A stretch of 64,000 nt of DNA, from positions 248,001-312,000 of the forward strand of contig JPHH03000024.1 of assembly GCA_000750105.3 (NCBI GenBank), written 5' to 3'. Under the pieces are notes generated by a model that searched no databases, was not told the DNA's origin, and saw only the letters and a list, made by a program, of their open reading frames with translations. The position numbers and the translations under genes were made by a program. This document shows, one piece after another, positions 34,246 through 44,392 of the stretch. This DNA is from Tolypocladium sp. Sup5 PDA-1. Taxonomy: Eukaryota; Ascomycota; Sordariomycetes; Hypocreales; Ophiocordycipitaceae. Every line of letters begins with the position of its first letter. Position 1 is the first letter of the stretch.

Positions 34246-35290
34246 CATCCCAGCACCATAAAGCGCGGAAAGCCCATCGCTGCAACATCACCATCCTGTT
34301 TAAGCTTCCCACTACCACGCACCAATCGCCGCCAGGGCTCCACGCCACTTGTCGTCCAACAAAATTACTCTTCGTCGACACCGTCTGGTGCGCTTGTAGC
34401 GGGTTTTGAGGGTCTTCCATGCTGTATTTAGACGCCCATGTCTTCAGAGTTTCTGGGGTGAATCCTCCTCTGTTGGTTTGTCCCGGCTGCAAGGACTCTT
34501 TCGAGCCAATCTGGTATTCATTTGTTCGGAACCTACCTAGCGCATCGGCTCTTTGCCTGGGAACCACTGGCTTCAACCAGCTCGGCAGCTTAATTGCCTT
34601 GTCCTTATCGCGCGGAGAGTTTCCTAGCGCGGTCATGATGTCTCGGTACATCGTCAATCGTGTGAAGTCCCAGAAAAATATGCTTCCGGCAGCGTTGCAG
34701 AAAGCTAGGACAGGGTTCTGCTCAGGTACATGGTGTATCTTGAACCTCATGAAGAACTGCTCGCCACAGTTAGGAGTATGGAACTCAAGTAGGCGTGTGT
34801 ACTGTGCCGGACACAATTCCGATGTGATTTGTACAAACGCAGACCGTGTGAGTTTGGCTGAATCCTCGTTGCTGGCAGATACCACAGCTTGCGGCGTCGG
34901 TGCTGCACTCTGTGGAAGAGGAGAATCCTTTGATGAGAAGCCTTCAATCCTCCACAGCACAATAACATCCTTGTGGCAAGCTCTGGATAGAACCTGGTCC
35001 CCATAAAAGGCTACACTGTTCGCGATTCAGCATCAGATAAAGACATAGTTCGTGGGATCTTCATTCTGACCTACCTGTCCACGATACCACTGTGCACCGC
35101 TGAAGTCCAAAAGTGCGGGTAGTGGACTTCAAGTGGCGTTGCAACGTCCACAGTTGGGAGGTCTGGGATCGTCCACTTGCTATCATGTAAGCCCGAATGG
35201 CATCGTAGTAGATGTATAAAGATCATACTAGGCTGATCGCTTAGTCATGGCCGGCTGAAAGGAGGCATCCGCCGTTGTCATGAAACGCCT
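34193..35290 (-). pseudogene. Truncated second EED-like copy
   Basis: Homologous to the C-terminal two thirds of the 6547-8690 gene, including its introns. From 35290 downward: AFHDNGG, LLSAGHD, then TAA where the other copy has CAA, then AISL. An intron remnant follows, then WTIPDLPTVDVATPLEVHYP and HSGIVD, a normal intron (GTAGGT donor), and a 255-codon frame. That frame carries VLWRIEGFSSKDSP, QYTRLLEFHTPNCGEQFFMR, LAFCNAAGSIFFWDFTRL and FVGRQVAWSPGGDWC. The 5' third (N-terminus and first WD repeats) is missing; repeat B starts where homology ends. The 3' end runs into repeat D, giving an unrelated tail. Truncation at both ends plus the stop make it a pseudogene, although the long frame could still be translated. 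Confidence 0.85.
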
Positions 35291-35309
35291 GAAACATTCC
35301 TTAGAGCTA

Positions 35310-35460
35310 TTGGACTCGAGACGAGTGACTGGCGTGCGACCTTCTTTGCGCCGGAAATGATGATTTGTGCCGACACAGAGGGTCTGGCACGCCCATGGGG
35401 TGAACCTAGGACCTGTCTCACCGCTAAACTTGGCTGTTTGGCGCTGGTTGGCCGAACTTG
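35310..35460 (+). repeat. Dispersed repeat B, diverged copy 3
   Basis: GAGACGAGTGACTGGCGTGC, TTTGCGCCGGAAATG, GGTCTGGCACG and TTGGCTGTTTGGCGCT follow the same order as 5806-5957, with clear divergence. It abuts the truncated 5' end of the second EED copy. Confidence 0.65.
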
Positions 35461-35712
35461 GTGGTTTTGCGGAACCCGACAGGCCCCAGAATCTGATGTC
35501 CGCCAAAGTTGACCCGTTCACCCACGAGTGAGAATATAATACAGGCGTGGTAAAATTGTGACTTCTCTTTTAACATTACAGTCATTGCCAAGGAAAAGGT
35601 CTGCTTGCTTCCCACGCGTCATGTAACAAAACTTGCTTTCGCATTTCAGGAACATTTTTGCCCTCCAGCATTCGCTCCGCATTACAGTCCTCCGTCGTCA
35701 GATCGCATACAA

Positions 35713-37164
35713 ATGTCCGAACGCATTGATAGTGCCATCGACAAAACCGTGGAGATGTATGATTGTATCTCTCAATGGCGTGAGAAGCTCAAAAATATCA
35801 CATTACCCCGAGATACTTACCAAGAAAGAGTGGATGCCTTGCGGGAGCGTTTGCAGGATGATTGGAAAGACATACCGCCACGTCCTAGTCCAGAGCAACT
35901 CTTAACCCTCCAAGAAACGACTCTGGCACTTGGTGGCGAATGGAGGGAGCTCGAGATGAGTCGTGAGGCAATGATCGCCCTCGACAATATCACTCTCGAG
36001 AAAAAGTTTCAAGCTTTTCTACAGTCGCTTTGCCATGACGTGGTCCGTATAATTGGCCCGGCTATGGTGTACGAGTCACTACAGGAAGATGGTTTGGACA
36101 ACTGCATCGAGATGCTGCCACCTTTGCCGCCACAGGATACCATATTAAACGCAGAAACACCCGGGGATGGCGCATTGGGAAGGCCAGTAAGCATCTCATG
36201 TTCCGACGACCCAATGCCCTGCATTTTCTCATTGTCGCAGAGTAAGCGAAAACGAAGCAGTAATGCAAGACAAGTGGAACACAAACCTCCTCGATCTAGA
36301 ACGCCACCACCAACTACTGAAGACAGATCGATAGCCTTTGAAGACGCTTTTCGACATGGTAGGACTCGGTCGAAATCCGCGATAGTCGAGTTTCCATCAG
36401 AGAGTGACAGGTGGTACATCCTTCGCTGCGATGATCATCGCCTCTTGTTCAAGAGCATCATAGGTGCGGCCACGCATATACAGAGCAAACACCGTCACTG
36501 GTTGAGAGGCCACGCAAGCGCTGTCAAGCATCTCGGCATTCGGGTTCGAAACTGCAGCGCCAACCTGGCCAAAGAGTACAATGCTACAGCTCGAGATGCA
36601 ATGGAACGTCCGCCCGCACATGGCGAGCCAGGCCCGGCGGAAGAGGGGGGCGAAGCACCACTTATCTCGGCTGCACCTTGTAGCGAGCAACCAAAGACAC
36701 GGACACAGAGGGTTGGAAGTCGAACAGAACAGGGTGTTATTGATGCCGTCCCTGGCGAAGTTTATCTTGCACTCTGGAAAAATAAGTGGCACGCTGCTGT
36801 CGTTCTACCTTTGGGCAGTTTTGCCGATATTGGCCTCCAAGGTTCACTCGATGCGACACCTCTTGAGGGTTGTGTACCATCCTGTTACATCAAAAATTCG
36901 CAGACTGGGGATTATGCGTGGCAAGACGCGTATAAACCAGGCGGGCATTCTGTTTCAAAGCGCCAATTTCCCGTTATGTTCTTTGCTGACGAGGCCTTTG
37001 CCCGCGAGTTTCCCGTCGACTGGGTAGCTGCCGAACATCTTCATAAATTCGACATGGAAGATCCGAAGGCCACCACTGTGCCCTATGTCGACCGTGTGTG
37101 GGATTTCATCCAGGAACGTGCCAAACCGCAGGCAAAGAGGTCTGCAGCCATCGATGTAGACTAA
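35713..37164 (+). CDS. Coiled-coil / Cys-His / PWWP-like protein, 483 aa
   Basis: Single exon. I chose ATG 35713 (MSERIDSAIDKTVEMYDCIS) because it aligns with the start of the paralogue at 26235; an in-frame ATG at 35605 adds 36 residues that look non-coding. Residues 1-130 are a coiled-coil ending LCHDVVRIIGPAMVYESLQE. A basic patch SKRKRSS follows. Residues about 230-300 form a Cys/His-rich module (WYILRCDDHRLLF, AATHIQSKHRHWLRGHASAV, LGIRVRNCSANLAKEYN) seen in uncharacterised fungal proteins. Residues about 347-445 are the PWWP-like module shared with the 23-26 kb gene: GEVYLALWKNKWHAAVVLPL, VPSCYI, RQFPVMFFADEAF, VDWVAAEHLHKFD. It lacks the C-terminal C2H2 finger of its paralogue. Probable nuclear protein; the function is inferred only from domain type. 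Confidence 0.75.
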   Translation: MSERIDSAIDKTVEMYDCISQWREKLKNITLPRDTYQERVDALRERLQDDWKDIPPRPSPEQLLTLQETTLALGGEWRELEMSREAMIALDNITLEKKFQAFLQSLCHDVVRIIGPAMVYESLQEDGLDNCIEMLPPLPPQDTILNAETPGDGALGRPVSISCSDDPMPCIFSLSQSKRKRSSNARQVEHKPPRSRTPPPTTEDRSIAFEDAFRHGRTRSKSAIVEFPSESDRWYILRCDDHRLLFKSIIGAATHIQSKHRHWLRGHASAVKHLGIRVRNCSANLAKEYNATARDAMERPPAHGEPGPAEEGGEAPLISAAPCSEQPKTRTQRVGSRTEQGVIDAVPGEVYLALWKNKWHAAVVLPLGSFADIGLQGSLDATPLEGCVPSCYIKNSQTGDYAWQDAYKPGGHSVSKRQFPVMFFADEAFAREFPVDWVAAEHLHKFDMEDPKATTVPYVDRVWDFIQERAKPQAKRSAAIDVD

Positions 37165-39174
37165 CGAAAAAGGTGAGTGGCCGGACGCCTGAATTAATTT
37201 GTCACGAGTATGCTCACGAGACAGTGAAGAAAACGACGAGAGGGCAAAACCTTTGTGGCAGCCTCCATAGATGACCGTCATCAAGGACTAGGTGACTCGG
37301 TGAACCAAAAGCGCCGTTGTGTGTCGGCGTCACCACATGGTACGGACAGAGACCTGGATTTCTCGTTGAAAGAGAATCCGACTTGGGTGAGAGAGGCAAA
37401 GAGACCTACCTAGGCAACGGTCAATATGTAAGGGTGGGTTGTTGCTGAATATTTTCCGGCGCTTTCCCTACGGGACTCGAAGCCTTGCCAACACGAAGAC
37501 ACGTCCAAGATCTATATCATTTCATGGTAACTAAGTTTTCAGGGCAGAGACATCAGACCGCGACTCTATGTCGGCTCAGGAATTATGTGGGAAGACAACA
37601 AGATGCGCTTCAGCCGAGTGTGGGTAGCGGAGGACGTGAAAACTTAGGTACAAACTAAAGTCTTATTCTGTACATGTCCCCGCGCTTGTTTCAAACGCTT
37701 ATATTCAGAGGACTCTCCTTCACCAAGAGTGTTCACCCTGTCCATATCTTGCTATTACTCCTTAATTTTCTATCTCTGCGGGGTGTCATGTGTTGGTATT
37801 GTTATTCGCAAGCTGGCTCGAACGCCAGCATGTGTTGGCAGTGGATGTTTTGCTGCCGGGGGCGGCTGCAAGAAGAGCGACTGGTGCGAGTCTTGCCTAC
37901 AACGCCAAACTTGGCTGTTCGTCGCTCCAAATTCGGCTGCTGGCCAAAGACGACATGCTGTCACCTATACTCGTGTATTCGACGTTTTGCAACGCTGTCT
38001 ACAGCCATTACTGCTGGATTCAACAGCCGGTCGTATTGGTCTTGAACAACAAGTCTCAACAAAGCGCCGTTTTCGGCTGGAGTTATGTGGATGCCTCAGG
38101 GGCCCGGAGGGTTTGAAGTTGGCACGGCCTTCGCCATCGCTTGCGCTGGTTGCCTCTCAATCCTGTGTGTACAGCTAGAGTTTAGGCGATAATGGCCGGA
38201 GTTGGCCAATTAAAAGCTAGAGTTAAATGAGTTAAAGAACTCAGGCGTACTTAACGGCCGAAGCTGGTGAATTGAACCATCAGACGTAAGTGGAGTAACT
38301 TTTACCCGCTGTTAAACGGTCGGCCAGACGTTAAGCACCGCATGTCGCTAGGTTCGGCTTTCATCGTTATGGTGCCGCGCGTAACAGCCAAGTTTGGCCT
38401 TTAGACAGCCTGACCCCCTCCTATCTACGTTGGAATAAACCACCATTCCGGCGCAAGCAAAGGATGCAGAGCGTTGACTCATCTCGCAGCCGAAATTAGC
38501 TGCAATACTCGAAACGCTGCCATGTTCCCTCACAAGCTGGCACACCACTGAACTGTACGCTGGCGGCTGTACCCGCTGGCGTCGCTCCGCTGGTCACGCA
38601 CGTAGGAGCAACCGAGAGCCGCACCGATTGGAAGCGCCTGGGGCAATGGCGCCTACGGGTACTCATGCCTCTCTCTCCATGGGAGCCGAGGCACCGCTAG
38701 TAATAGTGCGCGAGTTCTGGAGGTTCTCGCACTTTAACCTGACAGCCAAGTTTTGCTCATTAGCGCTCTGAGGCATGCCCCACTGGCCAATGACTGTTTT
38801 AATAGCTGAGTTTGGCTTTTTAGACAGGGGAGCAGTCCTAGGTGGTATGAAAGAGCTGGGAAGCTGTGTTACCATTTCGGCCATGCAGAATTCGCGTCTT
38901 GATATCGGAATGGCAATGGAGGTCTTCCTTGAAAAAGCAGAAGCACTCGAGCTGATCTTGTGGGATTTAAGACCGCCTGAGATGTACCAACGCGGCTATG
39001 AATCGCTTGTGGACGCTATGACGGGCGAACTTGCATGGCTCTTGGGATTGGAAGGATATAGATCAAGCACACGAGGGGTGAAACGATGACGTGCTCATGA
39101 TGCCGAATTTGGCAATGGTTATGAATGCGAATGACTACATAGGTTCATGGACTTGCCGCAAGTTACGTGGCGCG
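37165..39174. other. No intact gene; dispersed short repeats
   Basis: 37755-37820 resembles 15755-15820. Copies of the AGCCAA..TTGGC motif lie at about 37903, 38382, 38741 and 38805. A plus frame at 38775-39089 (LDIGMAMEVFLEKAEALELI) might be a gene fragment, but I recognise no family. Confidence 0.4.
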
Positions 39175-39545
39175 GCCGTGCCTTGAGGAACGAAGTTCCG
39201 AGAGGACTATTAACCTGTTCCTTGAGGAACGAAGTTTCGAGAGGACTATGCCTTGAGGAACGAAAGGACTATGCCTTGAGGAACGAAAGAGACGAAAGGA
39301 CTCTGCCCCGCTTGCCTTGAGGAACGAAAGGACTTATCAACGGGTCTCCGGCCCCCGCCCTCTACCCCCGCCAACCCATTGGCCCAGAAGTTTTCTCCTC
39401 TTTCGTCTTGGCTTTTCCGCCTTTTGGGGGGCTATTTGTGCCTTTCCCCGACTGCTTCTTCGAATTTCAAAGGTCCGTGCCTTGAGGAACGAAAGGCCTT
39501 CTGGACGCGCCGCTCCTTGCCTTGAGGAACGAAAGGACTATGCCC
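39175..39545 (+). repeat. Minisatellite, CCTTGAGGAACGAA units
   Basis: CCTTGAGGAACGAA followed by AGTTTCGAGAGGACTAT or AAGGACTATG recurs five times between 39181 and 39340. It recurs twice more at 39479 and 39518, after a 140-bp unrelated gap. Unit length varies from about 28 to 45 bp. Confidence 0.9.
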
Positions 39546-39894
39546 CACCCTGTACGCTTGATCGGTCGCGACCATCTTCGCAGCGTCCCCACTCGTTTCG
39601 AAGACCTTCTGTGTCGCCCTCCCACGCACCACTTCAGCATCGTCACCGAGCCAGCACAGCGCTTCCTGAACAGTCCTGTTGCTCAGCTCCTCAAGCCTGA
39701 CCTGCGCGGCGGTCATCATTGCTAAAAGTGTCGAGGGGATGAGTGGGCTAGAGCTGGAGACATGTTCGAAAAGTATGTTAAACAGAATCACAGGATCTTG
39801 CGTTTAAGTTAGTCCCACGGCTTCTGACTCGTCCACCACTCTGCACAGGGACTCACTCGTAACTTTGTCAGCTCTGGTTCCTTAGGGTTACTTA

Positions 39895-40325
39895 GGCTTG
39901 GGAATCGCCAGTCCCCTCTGGCACTTAGTCGGCGTCCTAGGGATCGATGGCGGATCCGGACGGTTCAGGCCGGCATGCCTTTCCACCAATGCGCTGGCTG
40001 GGCTGAGATACAGCGGGAGAGCTCTGCTGGCTGAGTGGGCGGTCCCTACCGCGAAGAGAGCTGGGATGAAAGACCCCGGGAGCTTTTTGCCGAGGTGTGG
40101 GATGCCTGGCTGTGCAAGGCTAAGCACCCCTCTAGTATTGTGTCTCGAAACGGGGCCCGTTTCGGCTTCAGAGCCAATCATATCTATGGACTCTACCCCC
40201 GGGGGCATTTTCCCTTGAGAGCCGGGCCCGTTTCGAGATCCGCTTTTTTTCGTTCGCAAAGGATCAGGAACAGGCCCGTTTCGTACCCTTTGTCACCCCT
40301 GTAGAGGCAAATGCACCTCATCAAA
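39895..40325 (+). pseudogene. Telomere-linked-helicase-like fragment 4 with repeat D
   Basis: The plus frame reads SPLWHLVGVLGIDGGSGRFR, LAGLRYSGRALLAEWAVPT and KDPGSFLPRCG, parallel to the 27052-27512 block. Beyond 40100 the homology is carried by shifted frames, and 40230-40325 matches repeat D. No catalytic domain follows. It is degenerate, and shows the same truncated region being propagated. Confidence 0.55.
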
Positions 40326-40479
40326 CCCAGGTCGCACAGCAGTGTTAAGCCCCATCAATCAATCAATCAATCATGTGGCTCAGATGAAGGGCGACTCGAA
40401 TTTGCTGTGTGTTCTCTGTCATCGTAGCACGCAATATGTCTATAACAGTAGGCATATGAGTGTGAACTATGAGTCCTCT

Positions 40480-40560
40480 TCCTTGGGCCGTTGGGGCCTG
40501 TGCTGCCGGACTAATCGGGCTCGCGATGCGGATACAGCGTTGGCAGCGTGTTGGGGGCGT
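40480..40560. repeat. LTR-like repeat (family C), copy 2
   Basis: Shares TTGGGCCGTTGGGGCCTGTG with 21300-21325. Ends are undefined. The rest of 40326-40872 holds nothing recognisable except ATCAATCAATCAATC near 40357. Confidence 0.5.
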
Positions 40561-40872
40561 CAGACCTCGAGATTGAGGCTTTTGCAGCTTCACTTGAGTC
40601 TCGAGTCATCAATGCAACATGTCTTGATCCCTGAATGCAATCACCGAGTCATCAATGTGATGTGGTGTTGTGTGATGTGACACGGCCGTGCAGCGGGATC
40701 CCGCAGCTGATGCGCTCCTACACTTCTAGAGAAATGGATGTAACTACAACAGCAAGTCCCTGCGATACCTTTAATCAATTAAATATGCCATTGGAGACGC
40801 GCGTTTACGTTTTTTCTTTACTCATAGAAGGAATTTACTCATACGAGGTATTTACTCGTACAAGGTCTTTAC

Positions 40873-41784
40873 TCATACAGTAATACAAGGTTCGATCAGT
40901 TTAGAGACTCCAATCTTTCTAGCATCCGACGTGGTCAATCCCACGTTCAGCCCCCATGTTTTGAATCCCGTCTCAAGATACTTCATGGCTTTCCAAAAAG
41001 TAGCGGTGCCTCCCATGCATGCTCCACTTTCGAGATGTTGTTCCAGTCCGCTGATCGTCGTAAAAGATCTTACCAAGTCCTGCTGCTTGCTCAATTTCTC
41101 AGCGGCAAGCGGAACGGGGTAGTAGATAAACGGCTCACAGTGAGCGGCCGATCGAATGTGGTGCTCCAGAGCCAGCTTTGTGGAGAATGGGGGACGCTTC
41201 GGTGAGCAGAAAGGGCAACGATTATGTGACTCTTGAGACACAAGTTTTGCCCAATCGTCGGAAGACGTGCTGTCGCATTCCGGGGTCCAGACGTCGGGAG
41301 TGAGCCGAAGTGATGAAGAAGTCAGACTTCTGCTTTGTCTGCTCGACAGGAGTGTCTGTCAAGAAACATCTTCGGGAGGTCCAAGGGATACTGGTGAGTC
41401 CCCTGGTCCAGAGCTCGACGAGTGCTGATTTGAAAGGGCCCGAACGGCGTCGCACGCCGCAAGGGAGGCCAGCTGCTGCATGACCAGACTATCGCCCACT
41501 TCATCGGTGCCGACTACAATAATCCGAACGATCAGTTCCTTCTCAGCAAGCTGCGTGGGCAATTCAACATTATAGGTCTTCGAGTACTCCTCCTCGACTG
41601 GATTACGTACCACAACTTGCCATTCGAGATTGTCAATACGGAGCGGTTTCAACGGATCCTGCTTTACGGCAACCCACTCCTTGATGCGGCCTATATTCCC
41701 TCTGCGAAGACGCTTCTTCGCATGCTTCTGAGTATAGGGGTGCTGTTGGACTGGTAACTGAAGTATTGCGCACCGCTCGATCAC
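40873..41784 (-). pseudogene. C2H2-type protein interrupted by one in-frame stop
   Basis: The upstream frame (41784-41359) reads RGNIGRIKEWVAVKQDPLKP, RIDNLEWQVVVRNP and ELIVRIIVVGTDEVG. It ends at TGA 41361-41359, and the same frame continues with TPDVWTPECDSTSSDDWAKL, CPFCSPKRPPFSTKLALEHH, a second finger-like block (FTTISGLEQHLESGACMGG) and TFWKAMKYLETGF to 40873. The C-terminal part is the pattern of fungal C2H2 proteins with an F-x-T-x-S-GL-x-x-H-x-ES-x-AC finger. No splice donor precedes the stop, so I read it as a nonsense change. The 5' end overlaps a hAT fragment on the other strand, so the gene's own 5' part is likely lost. Confidence 0.55.
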
Positions 41785-42183
41785 AAGTCCATTTCTCCTT
41801 CGACGGTTGGATATCCAAATCGTACACGTCGTTCCTTGGGATAAACGCTCAATTCGTCAATCGCGACTTTGTCCAGCACCGAATCCTCCTTGGACTTCGA
41901 CCGCTTCGCGGGCGACATACCGGCACGTCGCTCGCCGACGAGGTGGCTGATACACTTGCATTCTGGCAAATCAACGACTCTGACCATGTCGGGTACTTCA
42001 CACTCGACGATGCTGCCAACAATTGCACCTGCACTGAAGATCTTGCATTCGAACATGGCTTCTCTCCGGAAGCGACGGATTCGCTGCGCAGGATACATTT
42101 TCAACCTCTGTGGGCGTGCCATGCTCTACGACTCAAAGCGGGAGAACTTCGCTGCAATTGTAGCAGCCGATGGTGACGATTGA
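41766..42183 (+). mobile_element. hAT transposase middle fragment
   Basis: The plus frame reads VHFSFDGWISKSYTSFLGIN, LLGLRPLRGRHTGTSLADEV and GYFTLDDAANNCTCTEDLAF. A +1 frame then gives RKRRIRCAGYIFNLCGRAML. This matches the hAT catalytic region (first Asp in F-D-x-W, second in TLDNASNN, then the R-C-x-x-H-x-x-NL block, with His replaced by Tyr here). The frameshift and the loss of both ends mean it is dead. With 12955-13459 it shows at least one hAT family in the region. Confidence 0.75.
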
Positions 42184-42418
42184 GATGACGATGAGCAGCA
42201 AGTTGATCAAGCTATCGGGTAGATTTTCCGATTTGGTCGGTCCCTAATAACTCTGATTAGCAGATTGCTCTATTTTCTGCCCTCATCATTCTTTCTTAGC
42301 CCTTGTTCTCCTAATGCTCTCTTGCTTGTCTCATCCTCCTCAGGACGACACCCAAGCCGAGCGGAAGTCATGCGTCCCTCGTTGGCTGTATACGCAGGCA
42401 CAGAGCCAAAGAAAAGAC

Positions 42419-42596
42419 TGTCAACCGTCAGGATGCAGTCAGAATCATAGAATGAAGAGAGCTTGATTTCTATCTAATTGAACTGGAAATAGCAGTCCAT
42501 TTTATACATAGGAAAAAGGAAGTGAAGCTCTTGGCGATGTCGTAAGCGTTGAGGCTATGCGAGGCCGTTTGAGCATTTTCCTCCTTGGCGTTGACG
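42419..42596 (+). mobile_element. Solo LTR (family A), 178 bp
   Basis: Starts TGTCAACCGTCAGGATGCAG; the end has drifted to TTGACG. A perfect 5-bp target duplication AAGAC flanks it (42414-42418 and 42597-42601). It is shorter than the 201-bp copies by internal deletion. Confidence 0.88.
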
Positions 42597-42794
42597 AAGA
42601 CAACCGCGAAAGCCAACCGTGGAACGCTAACCGCGCCTGGCAGAATCCAGTAGCGAGCCTAAACCCATTTAGTGCGTCCGCCCGCCAGTCTTAGTTTCGA
42701 TCGTCAAATCAAAAGTAATCAGTCTATTGCGTGGCTCCACCACACGTCACGGACGCGCTGTTCGCGCAAGGGTCAGTCCTCTGCCTAATCAACA

Positions 42795-44392
42795 ATGCAC
42801 GCGTACGACCAGCACCCAGAGCGGCATGAACCTTCTTCGCAATGCAACATCGCCACTTTTACCATGACCACAAGAGCCAAAAAAAAAATCCGCGGGACAC
42901 GGGAGAAGCATGATGCTGACTGCCTCTTCACCGTGACCGCAATCTCAGCCCCCTCCTACAAGGGACAGGACCGTGCCGCCAAGAAGCGAAAGCGCGATGA
43001 CCCAGGACACAACAGGAAGGAGTTGCTACAACCCTCGCCGTTCGCGCCTAAGGGCAAGTTCAAGGCGCATCAGACGATGAACGTGACGTATGACATCGAG
43101 CCGCGCAAACAGTGGTTCGACATGCCACGGTACAATAGCTTTGTTCGTGCGTGGTCCCGGAGCTCAGTTCGGTTTACAAAAAGGGAAGACGTTGACGAAA
43201 CTTTTCTGCAGTCAACAAAGTCAAGTTTTATATCGGGGAATACATTTACGTTGCCAACGATACAACCAGGAAGCGACAAAATGCGTCTGTCAAAAACCCT
43301 GAACGCCAAAGACCGCTGCGGCTCACAGACTACTGGGTAGCAAAGCTCCTCGAGATCAGGGGTTTGGATGAGCAGCACGTCTACGCACGCATCTATTGGA
43401 TGTATTCGCCGGACGAGGTGCCTCCAAATTCCCTCGACAACGATAATTTGGTGTCAGGGCGACAGCCTTACCATGGCGAGCACGAGTTGATAGCCTCCAA
43501 CCACAGTAAGCGCAGATACCTCTCGCCTGTTGTCCTGTATCTATGTGCGCATGGGCACTAACAAACCTAGTGGATATCATCAACGTTTTCAGTGTTGCTA
43601 TGCCCGCCGTTGTCAACCAGTGGCTGGAGTCGGACGATGAAGAGGTGCAGGGTTCACTGTACTGGCGGCAGGCGTTTGACTGTGTGACGTCTCAACTTTC
43701 AGTACGATACTCCAAGGGGCTCGGTTGAGAAATGGTGTTTCATGTGAACTGACGTGTTCGAATAGTCCGTCGACCGCATGTGCAAATGCAGGAGCCCTGC
43801 GAATCCTGACAAGACGTTGGTGGGCTGTTCGAATTCCCATTGTGAGCAATGGCTGCACTACGAGTGTCTTCTGCACGAGCTCCTTATCCGAGTATACGAC
43901 AAGCTGGGGACAGAGAAGCCGTATTACCCAGAACAGACTTCGACAAATGCTGTACCACGTACGGAGCAAAGCGCGAGCCCTCGTTCAACAATGCCGACAG
44001 ACTCGAAGCTCGCGACAGACTCGAAGCTCGCGACAGACTCGAAGCTCGCTCTGCCATTGCCACCGACCACCTTCAAGGAGGGCGAAAGCAGTAGTGTAGT
44101 CCCGATGAAGCAGATCCACGGTCTGGCGCCCAGTTTCACTGGATCGCCCGCACCAGGTACGCCACTCCCGGCGGCCGCGGAGAATCGATCGGACCTGGCG
44201 TCGGTAAAGGCGGGCCCATCCAAGAAGGTGCAGCGAAGTCAGCCATACGAGGGCCTCTTTGAGGCAAGGCTCAACCTAGACAAAGTTCCAACAGAATGGG
44301 AAGTTCATGACTTGAGGCCGAACGTTTCCGGTGGTGACCGCACCTGGACTGAAAACGCAAACTGCCTGATTTGCGGCTCAATCATCGCGTGA
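42795..44392 (+). CDS. BAH-PHD protein, EPR-1-like, 467 aa
   Basis: Exons 42795-43146, 43212-43505, 43571-43701 and 43766-44392; phases agree (1404 nt). Residues about 120-250 are a BAH domain (KFYIGEYIYVANDT, YWVAKLLEIRGLDEQ, HVYARIYWMYSPDE, SGRQPYHGEHELIASNHMDI). From residue 265 a PHD-type finger starts: C-K-C, then GC (280), C (285), H (290), C (293) in CEQWLHYECL. A final pair, CLIC (459/462), lies at the very C-terminus after a long insertion. Residues 300-330 contain three copies of ATDSKL. BAH-PHD proteins of this type include Neurospora EPR-1, a nuclear reader of H3K27me3 needed for silencing; I infer a similar role. An in-frame ATG at 42864 is an alternative start. No stop or frameshift is present. 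A family A solo LTR lies 200 bp upstream. Confidence 0.85.

Noticed and set aside
39175..39545. CRISPR-like array
   Set aside because: Units are a tandem minisatellite with irregular spacing in a eukaryotic context and no cas genes.
43778..44392. Separate 204-codon gene
   Set aside because: It is the last exon of the BAH-PHD gene; the intron ending at 43765 joins it in frame.
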